A stretch of DNA of 64,000 nt from Streptomyces sp. NBC_00440 (GTDB lineage: Bacteria > Actinomycetota > Actinomycetes > Streptomycetales > Streptomycetaceae), in contig NZ_CP107921.1 of NCBI RefSeq assembly GCF_036014215.1, forward strand, positions 1,621,501-1,685,500. Reading direction: 5' to 3'. Shown here piece after piece: positions 1-7,990 of the stretch (positions within the stretch are counted from its first letter, which is position 1; each line of letters opens with the position of its first letter). The notes beneath the pieces are model-generated. The model was not told the origin of the DNA. It was given only the letters and a program-made list of their open reading frames with translations, and did not search any database. The position numbers were made by a program, and so were the translations under genes.

Positions 1-1
1 T

Positions 2-946
2 GAGGTCACCCGTAAGCAGCAGAAGGACGAGCTGGCCGTCGCCACGTACAACGTGGAGAACCTGGATCCGACGGACCCGCAGAGCAAGTTCGACAAGCTG
101 GCGGCCGGGGTCGTGGACCATCTCTCGTCGCCCGACATCGTGGCCATCGAGGAGATCCAGGACAACGACGGCGCCAAGAACGACGGTGTGGTCGCGGCCG
201 ATGTCACGGTCGGCAAGTTCATCGACGCGATCGTCGCGGCGGGCGGCCCCCGCTATCAGTGGCGCTCCATCGACCCGGTGGACCAGGCGGACGGCGGAGA
301 GCCCGGCGGCAACATCCGCCAGGGCTTCCTCTACAACCCGGACCGCGTCGGCTTCACCGACCGCGCGGGTGGCACCGCCACCAGCGCCACCGGCGTCGTC
401 TCCCAGCACGGCAAGGCCGCGCTGACCTACTCCCCCGGCCGTGTCGACCCGGCCAACCCCGCCTGGAAGGACAGCCGCAAGCCGCTCGCCGGGGAGTTCA
501 CGTTCCGCGGCAGGAAGGTCTTCCTGGTCGCCAACCACTTCGCGTCGAAGGGCGGCGACCAGGCGATCGACTCGCAGTACCAGCCCCCGGCGCGCAGCTC
601 GGAGACGGCCCGGCACGAGCAGGCCAAGGCCGTGAACACGTTCGTGAGGAAGATCCGTTCGGTGCAGCCGGACGCCGAGGTCGTGGTGCTCGGCGACCTC
701 AACGACTTCGAGTTCTCCGGCACCGCGAAGATCCTCACCGGCGGGAAGGCGCTGTCGGCGACGGCGTACTCGCTGCCTGCGAACGAGCGCTACTCCTATG
801 TGTACGAGGGAAACTCGCAGATCCTGGACCAGATCCTGGTGAGCCCGTCGGTGCGGAAGTACCAGCTGGACATCGTCCACATCAACGCCGAGTTCGCCGA
901 CCAGAACAGCGACCACGACCCGAGCGTGCTGCGCTTCCGGCCGTAG
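2..946 (+). CDS. Extracellular endonuclease/exonuclease/phosphatase-family protein (C-terminal part)
   Basis: The reading frame is open from the first bases, so the start lies upstream of the window and only the last 314 residues are seen. The visible part opens with VATYNVENL, the first conserved strand of the EEP nuclease fold, followed by IVAIEEIQDNDG, which carries the metal-binding glutamate. Further on are VANHFASKGGD, VVVLGDLNDFEFS (the GDLND motif) and NSDHDPSVL, the catalytic Asp-His pair near the C-terminus. All four active-site blocks are intact. Known EEP proteins with this layout are large secreted nucleases or phosphodiesterases, usually with an upstream lamin-tail or OB domain. 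Secretion and substrate are inferred, because the N-terminus is not visible. A strong hairpin follows the stop codon. Confidence 0.85.
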   Translation, partial: EVTRKQQKDELAVATYNVENLDPTDPQSKFDKLAAGVVDHLSSPDIVAIEEIQDNDGAKNDGVVAADVTVGKFIDAIVAAGGPRYQWRSIDPVDQADGGEPGGNIRQGFLYNPDRVGFTDRAGGTATSATGVVSQHGKAALTYSPGRVDPANPAWKDSRKPLAGEFTFRGRKVFLVANHFASKGGDQAIDSQYQPPARSSETARHEQAKAVNTFVRKIRSVQPDAEVVVLGDLNDFEFSGTAKILTGGKALSATAYSLPANERYSYVYEGNSQILDQILVSPSVRKYQLDIVHINAEFADQNSDHDPSVLRFRP

Positions 947-974
947 TACGTCCGGCCGGACATCGACCGGCCGG

Positions 975-1018
975 ACGGCACCCCCGCCGGGCGTGACCGG
1001 CTCCCGGCGGGGTGCCGT
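975..1018 (+). terminator. Hairpin terminator after the nuclease gene
   Basis: Two GC-rich arms of 16-17 nt (975-991 and 1003-1018) are complementary apart from one bulged C, around an 11-nt loop. There is no U-tract, as is usual in Streptomyces. It lies 29 bp after the nuclease stop codon and before lepB. Confidence 0.6.
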
Positions 1019-1136
1019 ACCACACACACCCCCGCCCGCCGGTCCTGGATGTGCCCGGGATAAGGGCGTGATCCGGGCGGAGCGGGATGCGTGCGAAGAT
1101 CTGGGTGGAATTATCCAGCTCCCGGACGCAGTGAGG

Positions 1137-2009
1137 GTGGGGGATGTGACGGTCGGCACGGAGTCAGGCCAGGAGAGCGACGCGTCGGACGCGCGGGACT
1201 CGGGGCACGGCAGCACCACCAGGAGCCCGCAGCGTTCCTTCTGGAAGGAGCTGCCGCTGCTCGTCGTCATCGCGCTGGTGCTCGCGCTGCTGATCAAAAC
1301 GTTCCTGCTGCAGGCGTTCTCCATCCCGTCGGACTCCATGCAGAACACGCTGCAGACCGGCGACCGTGTGCTGGTGGACAAGCTGACCCCGTGGTTCGGC
1401 GCGGAGCCGCACCGCGGCGAGGTCGTCGTCTTCCACGACCCGGACGGCTGGCTGGCGGACGAGCCGGTCAGCAAGCCCAACCCGGTCCAGAAGGGGCTGA
1501 GCTACATCGGGCTGATGCCGTCCGCCAATGAGCGGGATCTGATCAAGCGGGTCATCGGGGTCGGCGGCGACACCGTGGAGTGCAAGGGCACGGGCCCGGT
1601 GATGGTGAACGGCAAGGCTCTGAAGGAGCCGTACGTCTTCCCCGGCAACACCCCGTGCAGCACGGACCCGCAGGGCCAGTTCAAGATCAAGGTGCCCAAG
1701 AACCACATCTGGGTCATGGGCGACCACCGGCAGTACTCGGCCGACTCCCGCTACCACCAGGACGAGAAGGGCGGCGGCTCCGTCCCGGTGAAGGACGTCG
1801 TGGGGCGCGCCGAGGTCATCGCCTGGCCGCTCAACCGGCTGAACAACCTGCCGGTCCCCGCCACCTTCAGCCAGTCCGGCCTCAGCGCGGCCGCGGCCTC
1901 GGCCCCCGCCGCGGCCGGCCTGATGGGCGCCGTGCCGCTGGTGCTCTGGCGCAGGCGCAGGCGCGCCCCTCAGCAGACCCGCCGGGCTGACGCTCCGGAC
2001 GCTTCGTAG
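1137..2009 (+). CDS. lepB: Signal peptidase I
   Basis: This is the membrane-bound serine/lysine protease that cuts signal peptides from Sec-exported and Tat-exported proteins. It is 290 residues from the GTG at 1137. A polar N-terminal tail is followed by a membrane segment at about residues 38-59. Next comes FSIPSDSMQN, with nucleophile Ser67, then DLIKRVIGVGGD with the general-base Lys137, and a GDHRQYSADSR box. A second hydrophobic stretch with an arginine-rich end near the C-terminus gives the two-anchor form typical of Streptomyces type I peptidases. The start is uncertain. GTG 1137 gives the MGDV-type N-terminus seen in relatives, but GTG 1146 has better spacing to the GAGG at 1133. Streptomyces usually carries several sip genes elsewhere, so this may be one of a family. 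Confidence 0.9.
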   Translation: MGDVTVGTESGQESDASDARDSGHGSTTRSPQRSFWKELPLLVVIALVLALLIKTFLLQAFSIPSDSMQNTLQTGDRVLVDKLTPWFGAEPHRGEVVVFHDPDGWLADEPVSKPNPVQKGLSYIGLMPSANERDLIKRVIGVGGDTVECKGTGPVMVNGKALKEPYVFPGNTPCSTDPQGQFKIKVPKNHIWVMGDHRQYSADSRYHQDEKGGGSVPVKDVVGRAEVIAWPLNRLNNLPVPATFSQSGLSAAAASAPAAAGLMGAVPLVLWRRRRRAPQQTRRADAPDAS

Positions 2010-2163
2010 CGGCCGGCGGCGGTCGCCCGGCCTCCGGGGGCTGTACTCCGGACGGCTCTTCCGGGTGGCCCGCGGCCCGGACTCGCGGTCGAGTGGATCC
2101 GGCGGCCCGCTCCGGGCCGGCCACCAGCGCGCCGCCGCCCGGCGGCCGACCGGAGGAGCCTCC

Positions 2164-2760
2164 ATGAGGAGCAGCATCAGTACAGCGGCCGCCGTAGCTG
2201 CGGTTGGCCTTTTCGCCGCGGCGGTGAGCGGTTGTTCCAGCGGATCGAAGTCCCAGGACCCGGGGGCCGGATCCTCGCCCTCCAGCAGCATGACGGCGTC
2301 GAGCAGCCCGTCGGCCACGACCGCTCTGAGGACGGTCATGGTCAAGAAGACCCCGCTGGGCAAGATCCTGGTCACCGGGAAGGGCCGGACGCTCTACCTC
2401 TTCGAGGCGGACAAGACCAGCAAGTCGACCTGCATGGGCGCCTGCGCCAAGGCGTGGCCGCCGCTGTTGGTCACGAACACGCCGACCGCGGAGAGCGGGG
2501 TGCAGTCCAAGCTGCTCAGCACGTCGGTCCGGAGCGGGGGCGCCAAGCAGGTCACCTACAAGGGCCACCCGCTCTACACGTACCTGGGCGACCGCAATCC
2601 CGGTGATCTCAATGGCCAGGGCCTCACCCAGTTCGGCGCCAAGTGGTACGTCGTGGGTCCCGACGGCAAGAAGATCACCGCCGCCGCACCGAAGTCCAGC
2701 AGCTCACCGTCGAGCAGCAGTTCGGCTTCGAGCAGCGCCAGCACCGGCTCGGGCTACTGA
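2164..2760 (+). CDS. Lipoprotein with secreted-repeat (COG4315-type) domains
   Basis: The product is 198 residues and probably surface-anchored. It starts at ATG 2164, six bases after a clear GGAGGA site. A hydrophobic signal peptide ends in AVSGC, giving a lipobox cysteine at residue 24. A Ser/Thr/Pro-rich linker leads to two copies of the repeat family annotated as secreted repeat of unknown function: GKILVTGKGRTLYLFEAD...CMGACAKAWPPL, then YKGHPLYTYLGDRNPGDLNGQG. The C-terminus is a low-complexity serine tail. The paired cysteines in CMGAC could form a disulfide or bind a ligand. Function is unknown. In other bacteria such proteins sit beside redox or electron-transfer genes, which is not evident here. 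Confidence 0.8.
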   Translation: MRSSISTAAAVAAVGLFAAAVSGCSSGSKSQDPGAGSSPSSSMTASSSPSATTALRTVMVKKTPLGKILVTGKGRTLYLFEADKTSKSTCMGACAKAWPPLLVTNTPTAESGVQSKLLSTSVRSGGAKQVTYKGHPLYTYLGDRNPGDLNGQGLTQFGAKWYVVGPDGKKITAAAPKSSSSPSSSSSASSSASTGSGY

Positions 2761-2825
2761 CCGGCCGCTGACCCCGCGCACGATCCGGTGCGCAGACCTG
2801 GGCACCGGCAGGCACTGTTCAGGCA

Positions 2826-2847
2826 TGCTTCGCATTCACCCGAAGCA
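2826..2847. repeat. Inverted repeat upstream of dapA
   Basis: TGCTTCG (2826-2832) and CGAAGCA (2841-2847) are perfect inverted 7-mers 8 nt apart. They sit 45 bp before the dapA start, between the lipoprotein gene and dapA. This could be a weak terminator or an operator. Function is inferred from position only. Confidence 0.35.
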
Positions 2848-2891
2848 GAACTAAGTGGACCTTCACTCTCCGCTGAGGCGAGACTGCCGTC

Positions 2892-3785
2892 ATGACCCCT
2901 TCACCGCCCTTCGGGCGTGCGCTCTGCGCAATGATCACGCCGTTCACCGCTGCCGGTGAGCTCGACCTGGAGGGCGCGCAGCGGCTCGCCGTCCATCTGG
3001 TCGGTGCGGGGTGTGACGGGCTCGTCCTCAGCGGCACCACCGGAGAGTCCCCGACCACCACCGATGCCGAGAAGACCGCGCTGGTACGGGCGGTCGTGGA
3101 GGCTGTCGGCGACCGGGCCCACATCGTGGCGGGGGTGGGCAGCGCCTCGACCCGGCACACCGTCGAGCTGGCCCGGTCGGCCGAGAGCGCGGGCGCGGAC
3201 GGCCTCCTGGTGGTGACGCCGTACTACAGCCGCCCTCCGCAGGACGCCGTCGAAGCCCACTTCCGTACGGTCGCCGACGCCACCGGCCTGCCGGTGATGC
3301 TCTACGACATCCCCGGCCGCACCGGTACCCGGATCGGGACCGGGGCACTGCTGAGGCTGTCCGGGCACCCGCGCATCGCAGCCGTGAAGGACTGCGCCTA
3401 CGACCTGCTGGGCTCCACCAAGGTCATCTCCCGTACCGGGCTCGCCTACTACTCCGGCTGCGAGGAACTGAACCTGCCGCTGTACGCGGTCGGCGGATCG
3501 GGCTTCGTCAGTACGGTCGCGAACGTGGCCCCGCGGCAGCTGCGGGCGGTGCTCGACGCGTACGACGCGCCGGATCCCGCCGAGGCCGCGCGGCTCAACC
3601 GGCTCAACACCCCGCTGGTGGAGCTGATGATGGCGTCCGGCCTGCCGGGCACGGTGACCACGAAGGCCCTGCTCGGCGCGGCCGGGCTTCCGTCCGGACC
3701 GGTCCGTGAACCGCTGCGGCCCGCCGGCCGCGATGCGGTCGACGGGCTGCGCAGGGCGTATGCGGAGCTGCCCGCCGCCGGGTGA
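2892..3785 (+). CDS. dapA: 4-hydroxy-tetrahydrodipicolinate synthase
   Basis: Condenses pyruvate with aspartate semialdehyde in the first committed step to diaminopimelate and lysine. It is a 297-residue class I aldolase of the usual length. The signature is complete: GTTGES at residues 48-53 with the Thr-Thr pair, Tyr112, Tyr138 with PGRTG at 141-145, and Schiff-base Lys166 in AAVKD. It lies back to back with dapD, so two diaminopimelate-pathway genes converge here with a 30 bp gap. Streptomyces often carries more than one dapA-like gene, and members of this family also include N-acetylneuraminate lyase and other pyruvate aldolases. The Arg143 in PGRTG supports the DapA assignment, but this may be a second copy. 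Confidence 0.85.
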   Translation: MTPSPPFGRALCAMITPFTAAGELDLEGAQRLAVHLVGAGCDGLVLSGTTGESPTTTDAEKTALVRAVVEAVGDRAHIVAGVGSASTRHTVELARSAESAGADGLLVVTPYYSRPPQDAVEAHFRTVADATGLPVMLYDIPGRTGTRIGTGALLRLSGHPRIAAVKDCAYDLLGSTKVISRTGLAYYSGCEELNLPLYAVGGSGFVSTVANVAPRQLRAVLDAYDAPDPAEAARLNRLNTPLVELMMASGLPGTVTTKALLGAAGLPSGPVREPLRPAGRDAVDGLRRAYAELPAAG

Positions 3786-3815
3786 GACCGGCACCGGACG
3801 GCGGGCGGGGCAGCC

Positions 3816-4814
3816 TCAGTTGTGGCTGTGCAGGATCTCGTTGAGGCCGCCCCAGACGGCGTTGTTCGGACGGGCCTCCACCGTGCCGGTGACCGAGTTG
3901 CGGCGGAAGAGGATGTTCGAGGCGCCGGAGAGCTCGCGGGCCTTGACGACCTGCCCGTCGGGCATCGTGATCCGGGTGCCCGCGGTGACGTACAGCCCGG
4001 CCTCGACGACGCACTCGTCGCCGAGCGCGATCCCGACGCCCGCCTCGGCGCCGACCAGGCAGCGCTCCCCGATGGTGATACGGACGTTGCCGCCGCCGGA
4101 GAGGGTGCCCATGGTGGAGGCGCCGCCGCCGACGTCGGAGCCGTTGCCGACCACGACGCCCGCGGAGATCCGGCCCTCGACCATGGAGGTGCCGAGCGTG
4201 CCCGCGTTGAAGTTGACGAAGCCCTCGTGCATGACGGTCGTGCCGTCGGCGAGGTGCGCGCCGAGGCGGACCCGGTCGGCGTCGGCGATCCGGACGCCCT
4301 TGGGCGCCACGTAGTCCGTCATCCGCGGGAACTTGTCGATCGAGGTGACCTGGAGGTGCAGGCCCTCGGCGCGGGCGTTCAGCCGCACCTTCTCGATGTC
4401 GTCCACGGCGACCGGGCCGAGCGAGGTCCAGGCGACGTTGGCGAGCAGGCCGAACATCCCGTCCAGGCTCTGGCCGTGCGGCTGGACCAGCCGGTGCGAG
4501 AGCAGGTGCAGCCGGAGATACACGTCGTGCGTGTCCAGCGGCTTGTCGTCGAGCGAGGCGATGACCGTGCGGACGGCGACGACCTCGACGCCACGGCGCG
4601 GGTCGGATCCCACGGCCTTCGGGGCGGCCTCGCCCAGCAGCTCCGCGGCGCGCTCGGCGGAGAGCCGCTCGGTGCCCGCGGGGCCGGGCTCAGTGGTGAG
4701 TCCGGGCGCGGGGAACCAGGTGTCGAGAACGGTGCCGTCGGCGGCGATCGTGGCGAGTCCGGCGGCCACGGCGCCGGTGGAGCGGGCAGGGGTCTGCGAG
4801 AGCGTGTCGGTCAT
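3816..4814 (-). CDS. dapD: 2,3,4,5-tetrahydropyridine-2,6-dicarboxylate N-succinyltransferase
   Basis: Transfers succinyl from succinyl-CoA to tetrahydrodipicolinate in the succinylase branch of diaminopimelate synthesis. It has 332 residues and the longer actinobacterial form. The N-terminal half is alpha/beta. The C-terminal half is a left-handed beta-helix of hexapeptide repeats, seen as [20 protein letters not shown] followed by [11 protein letters not shown] Gly-rich loop lies at [22 protein letters not shown] chose ATG 4814 (MTDTLSQ) over the TTG two codons upstream. It converges with dapA and diverges from the HxlR-peroxiredoxin gene across a 159 bp region that holds a perfect palindrome. 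Confidence 0.9.
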   Translation of the reverse strand: MTDTLSQTPARSTGAVAAGLATIAADGTVLDTWFPAPGLTTEPGPAGTERLSAERAAELLGEAAPKAVGSDPRRGVEVVAVRTVIASLDDKPLDTHDVYLRLHLLSHRLVQPHGQSLDGMFGLLANVAWTSLGPVAVDDIEKVRLNARAEGLHLQVTSIDKFPRMTDYVAPKGVRIADADRVRLGAHLADGTTVMHEGFVNFNAGTLGTSMVEGRISAGVVVGNGSDVGGGASTMGTLSGGGNVRITIGERCLVGAEAGVGIALGDECVVEAGLYVTAGTRITMPDGQVVKARELSGASNILFRRNSVTGTVEARPNNAVWGGLNEILHSHN

Positions 4815-4879
4815 GACCAAAACCTAACCGGCCGGGCGCCGCACCGGCGAACCGGTCTCAGCGGTCGGCCGTCTCCACC

Positions 4880-4898
4880 GAGTTCCCGCCGGGAACTC
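4880..4898. promoter_or_regulatory. Perfect 19-bp palindrome, candidate operator of the HxlR-peroxiredoxin gene
   Basis: The sequence GAGTTCCCGCCGGGAACTC has two exact 9-bp arms around one central base. It lies 75 bp before ATG 4974 in the gap between divergent dapD and the HxlR-type regulator. HxlR proteins are winged-helix dimers that commonly autoregulate from such sites. Assignment to this regulator is inferred. Confidence 0.5.
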
Positions 4899-4973
4899 AC
4901 TGTGGCACCATGAGCCCGCACACGGGGAAGAACGACGGGGACCGGGACGGCGGAGACCGGGACGGAGGGGTCC

Positions 4974-5846
4974 ATGACACAGCGCACCCGTCTGGACGAC
5001 GCCGACTGCGCGATCGCCCAGGCCCTGGACGTCGTGGGCGACTGGTGGACCCTGCTGATCGTGCGGGACACCGCGCGCGGGGTGCACCGCTTCGACGCGC
5101 TCCAGCGGGAGCTGGGGATGTCCCGCAAGGTACTGACGGAGCGGCTGCGCCTGCTGGTGGACGCGGGGGTGCTGAGGCGCGAGCCGTACCAGGAGCGCCC
5201 GGTCAGATACGAGTACCGGCTCACCCCGCGGGGCAGCGCCCTGCTTCCGGTGCTGATCGCCCTCCAGGACTGGGGGGACACCTGGGTACTGGGAGAGGGA
5301 GAGACGATGGCGACGGCCGGTGAGACATCGAAGGAGGCCGAGCGGGTGCGCGGCCTGATCGGCACGCGCGTACCCGAGCTGCGGCTCACCGGTCCGGACG
5401 GGCGCCTGCTGGACCCGGTCGACCCGGCCGCCGCGCACACCGTCCTGTACTGCTTCCCCGCCGCCTACGCGGAGCGCGCCTCCTACCCGCCCGGCTGGGC
5501 CGGGATCCCCGGGGCCTCAGGCTGCACCCTGGAGTCGTGCACGTACCGCGACCGGCTGGCGGAGTTCACCGCCGCCGGGGCGACCGTGCACGGGGTCTCC
5601 ACCCAGCGCCCCGACGAGCAGCGGGCGTTCGCCGAGAAGGAGCGGCTGCACTTCCCGCTGCTCTCCGACGCGGGCCTGGAGCTGGCGGCCGCACTGCGGC
5701 TGCCCACCTTCCGCACGGCGGGGGTCAGCAGACTGAAGCGGCTGACGCTGGTGGTGGACCGGGACCGGACCGTCCGCGAGGCGCTGTACCCGGTCACGGA
5801 CATCGAGGACAGCGTGCGGGCGGCACTCGCCGCGGTCAGCCGCTGA
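4974..5846 (+). CDS. HxlR-type regulator fused to a peroxiredoxin/BCP-like domain
   Basis: A 290-residue two-domain protein. Residues 1-110 are an HxlR winged-helix domain: Cys12 near the N-terminus, then DVVGDWWTLLIVRD, a recognition region LGMSRKVLTERLRLLVDAGV, and the wing YRLTPRG. After a short linker, residues about 125-290 form a thioredoxin-fold peroxiredoxin. It carries SGCTLESCTYRD, with candidate peroxidatic Cys184 and resolving Cys189 in the spacing of bacterioferritin-comigratory protein, plus FPLLSDAGLELAAAL. A GGAGGGG ribosome site precedes ATG 4974. The fusion suggests a redox sensor that also acts on peroxide, or a peroxidase that regulates its own promoter. The last 11 bp overlap the convergent TetR gene. 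Confidence 0.85.
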   Translation: MTQRTRLDDADCAIAQALDVVGDWWTLLIVRDTARGVHRFDALQRELGMSRKVLTERLRLLVDAGVLRREPYQERPVRYEYRLTPRGSALLPVLIALQDWGDTWVLGEGETMATAGETSKEAERVRGLIGTRVPELRLTGPDGRLLDPVDPAAAHTVLYCFPAAYAERASYPPGWAGIPGASGCTLESCTYRDRLAEFTAAGATVHGVSTQRPDEQRAFAEKERLHFPLLSDAGLELAAALRLPTFRTAGVSRLKRLTLVVDRDRTVREALYPVTDIEDSVRAALAAVSR

Positions 5847-6423
5847 CGCCGGGGGCTCCGGCGCCCGGGACGTCCCGGCCCCCGATGATCCGGAGCAGCC
5901 CCTCCCGTACCTCATCCGGATCGAACGCCCGCCCGGTCAGCAGGAGTTGGATCAGCAGCCCGTCGATCAGGGCCACCAGCGCGCGGGCCGTGGCGGCGTC
6001 CCCGCCGACATGGGCCCGGACGACCTCCACGAAAGCGTCCAGCCACTCCGCCGCGACGGGCCGCAGGGCCTCACGGCGCAGTGCGGCGAGATACAACTCG
6101 TACTCCAGCCGCACCCGGCTCCGGTCCTCCGCGACGAGCCCCCCGAGCAGCGCCGTGAGCCGCTCGGCCAGCCCTCCGCCCGGCCCGGCGAGCGCCGTCG
6201 CCCACCCCGTGCCCGCGGACTGCGGATCGTCGCTGACCTTCCGCAACGCGGCGATCAGCAGTTCGTCGAGCGTGGCGAAGTGGTACGTCGTCGAGCCGAG
6301 CGGCACATCGGCCTCCGCCGCGACCGAGCGGTGGCTCAGCCCTGCGATGCCCTGGTCGCCGACGACCCGGATCGCGGCGTCGATGATCCGGTCCCGGCGG
6401 TCCGGGTCGTAGCGCCGGCCCAT
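5836..6423 (-). CDS. TetR/AcrR-family transcriptional regulator
   Basis: A 195-residue one-domain repressor. The N-terminal helix-turn-helix is typical: RRDRIIDAAIRVVGDQGIAG, then LSHRSVAAEADVPLGSTTYHF. The variable C-terminal ligand domain is helical and includes a TetR_C-type region ALVALIDGLLIQLLLTG. It is translated after the SMR transporter gene through a TGATG junction, with one base shared at 6423. It is therefore in one operon with an efflux pump and probably represses it. A palindrome directly before the transporter start is the likely operator. The inducer is unknown, though SMR pumps often export quaternary ammonium compounds or guanidinium-like cations. Confidence 0.88.
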   Translation of the reverse strand: MGRRYDPDRRDRIIDAAIRVVGDQGIAGLSHRSVAAEADVPLGSTTYHFATLDELLIAALRKVSDDPQSAGTGWATALAGPGGGLAERLTALLGGLVAEDRSRVRLEYELYLAALRREALRPVAAEWLDAFVEVVRAHVGGDAATARALVALIDGLLIQLLLTGRAFDPDEVREGLLRIIGGRDVPGAGAPGVSG

Positions 6424-6743
6424 CAGTGCGAGCCGCCCAGATTGAGCAGGACGACCCCGCCGATGACCAGGGCGATACCGGCGAGCTTCGCCACGCTCGG
6501 CGACTCCCCCAGGAAGACCATGCCGATGGCCGCGATGGCGGCGGTGCCGGTGCCGGCCCAGATCGCGTAAGCGGTGCCCACCGAAAGGGACTTGAGCACC
6601 TGGGCGAGCAGGACGAAGGCGAGCACATAGCCGGCCGCCGTCGCCAGCGAGGGCCACAACCGGCTGAATCCGTCGCTGTATTTCATGGCGGTGGTCCCGC
6701 CGACCTCTGCGGCGATGGCCGCGGCAAGCAGTACATAGGGCAT
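6423..6743 (-). CDS. Small multidrug resistance (SMR) efflux transporter
   Basis: A 106-residue inner-membrane protein with four hydrophobic segments. It is the standard length for EmrE, QacE and SugE relatives. The essential membrane-embedded glutamate is present at residue 13 in AAAIAAEVGGTTAMKYSDGF. The family motif AYAIWAGTGTAAIAAIG, with its conserved Trp, covers the third segment, and segment four ends in LNLGGSH. SMR dimers exchange protons for lipophilic cations or guanidinium. It is first in a two-gene operon with the TetR regulator. The ATG at 6743 is immediately preceded by a 20-bp perfect palindrome, so repressor binding there would block the promoter or the leader. Confidence 0.92.
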   Translation of the reverse strand: MPYVLLAAAIAAEVGGTTAMKYSDGFSRLWPSLATAAGYVLAFVLLAQVLKSLSVGTAYAIWAGTGTAAIAAIGMVFLGESPSVAKLAGIALVIGGVVLLNLGGSH

Positions 6744-6761
6744 GTGTACGACCGTACACAT
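6742..6761. promoter_or_regulatory. Perfect 20-bp palindrome, candidate TetR operator
   Basis: ATGTGTACGACCGTACACAT has two exact 9-bp arms separated by AC. It abuts and overlaps the start codon of the SMR gene. The GTAC-centred half sites resemble those of many TetR operators. The TetR gene is the second gene of the same operon, which makes autoregulation the simplest reading. Confidence 0.7.
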
Positions 6762-6856
6762 CAGCGACGGGCTACGGTGTGCCGTCCGGCGGAATCCGGT
6801 ACGGAAATCCGGACGGCCGGCACCGGACGGTCGACAGACAGGGAACGGAGCGAGCA

Positions 6857-7990
6857 GTGGCACAGGACTCGGGGTGGGCAGGCGCGTACGGAAGTACGCC
6901 GCACGGGGGGCCTGCGGGGTGGGGGCCGCCGGGCTGGGGCGCCCCACTGCCGCCCCAGGCACCCAAGCCGGGCGTGATACCCCTGCAGCCGTTGCAGCTC
7001 AGCGACATCCTCAACGGCGCGATATCCACGGCCGGCCGCTACTGGAAGCAGCTGTTCGGCGTGGCAGCGGTGGTGTACGGCGGCGCCGCCGCGGTCATCG
7101 CGGCGGCGCTCGCGGTCCTCTACGCGTCGCTCTCCGACCGGATCCACGGCATCGTCCACGCACCCGAGGCGTCCGACGTCACCTGGGGCCAGGCCGGTCC
7201 CGTGGTGCTGGGGTTCGCCGGGGTGCTGCTCGGCACCGCGCTGCTGACCATGGTCTGCACCGCCATGGTCTACGCGACCAGTGCGAGCGTGCTGCAGGAA
7301 GCGGTGCTCGGCCGGCCGGCATCCTTCCGGGCCGTCTGGCGGCGGGCCTGGTCGCGGGTGCTTCCGGTGCTGGGCACCGTGCTGCTGAGCGGGCTGATCA
7401 CCCTCGTGCCGCTGCTGCTGGTCGCGGGGGCAGTGGTCGCCGTCGTCGTCGCGACGGTCGGTGCGCACAGCATCGCCGTGGCGGTGGTGGTGGGCGTGCT
7501 CGGCGGGCTGGTCCTGCTGCCGCTGGGCGTATGGCTGTGGGTGCTTTTCAGCCTGGCACCGGCCGCCGTGGTCTTCGAGCGCCAGGGGCCGATCGGCGCA
7601 CTGCGCCGATCGGTCCGGCTGGTGCGGGGCGCCTGGTGGCGGGTCTGCGGCATCTCGCTGCTGGCCCTGGTGCTCGGCTCCATCGCGGGCTCCTTCATCC
7701 AGCTCCCCTTCACCACCCTGGGGATGTTCCACAGCCTGAGGCTTCCCCTGGACACCGCGTCCGACCCGAGCGCGGCCCAGCTGGTGGCCGGTCTCACCAG
7801 CTATCTGGCGATCACCCTGCTGGGCCAGACGCTCAGCCAGATCGTGTCGGTGACGTTCCCTCAGCTGGTGACGGGACTGCTCTACGTCGACCGCCGGATG
7901 CGCCGGGAGGAGCTGGGCCCGGTGCTCATCGAGGCGGCGGCCGCAGAGCCCGCCGGGCAGCAGCCGCCGAACGTCACTTCCCCACGGTGA
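6857..7990 (+). CDS. Integral membrane protein with proline/glycine-rich N-terminus
   Basis: A 377-residue protein. It starts at GTG 6857, six bases after GGAG. The first 45 residues are rich in Gly, Pro and Trp and look disordered (GWGPPGWGAPLPPQ). About six hydrophobic segments follow, separated by short loops, with conserved-looking pieces PLQLSDILNGAISTAGRYWKQ and GALRRSVRLVRGAWWRV. This architecture matches actinobacterial proteins annotated as glycerophosphoryl diester phosphodiesterase membrane-domain proteins or DUF975-like proteins. No catalytic phosphodiesterase residues are visible, so it is better read as a membrane protein of unknown role. Its 3' end overlaps the convergent secreted-protein gene by 17 bp. 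Confidence 0.75.
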   Translation: MAQDSGWAGAYGSTPHGGPAGWGPPGWGAPLPPQAPKPGVIPLQPLQLSDILNGAISTAGRYWKQLFGVAAVVYGGAAAVIAAALAVLYASLSDRIHGIVHAPEASDVTWGQAGPVVLGFAGVLLGTALLTMVCTAMVYATSASVLQEAVLGRPASFRAVWRRAWSRVLPVLGTVLLSGLITLVPLLLVAGAVVAVVVATVGAHSIAVAVVVGVLGGLVLLPLGVWLWVLFSLAPAAVVFERQGPIGALRRSVRLVRGAWWRVCGISLLALVLGSIAGSFIQLPFTTLGMFHSLRLPLDTASDPSAAQLVAGLTSYLAITLLGQTLSQIVSVTFPQLVTGLLYVDRRMRREELGPVLIEAAAAEPAGQQPPNVTSPR

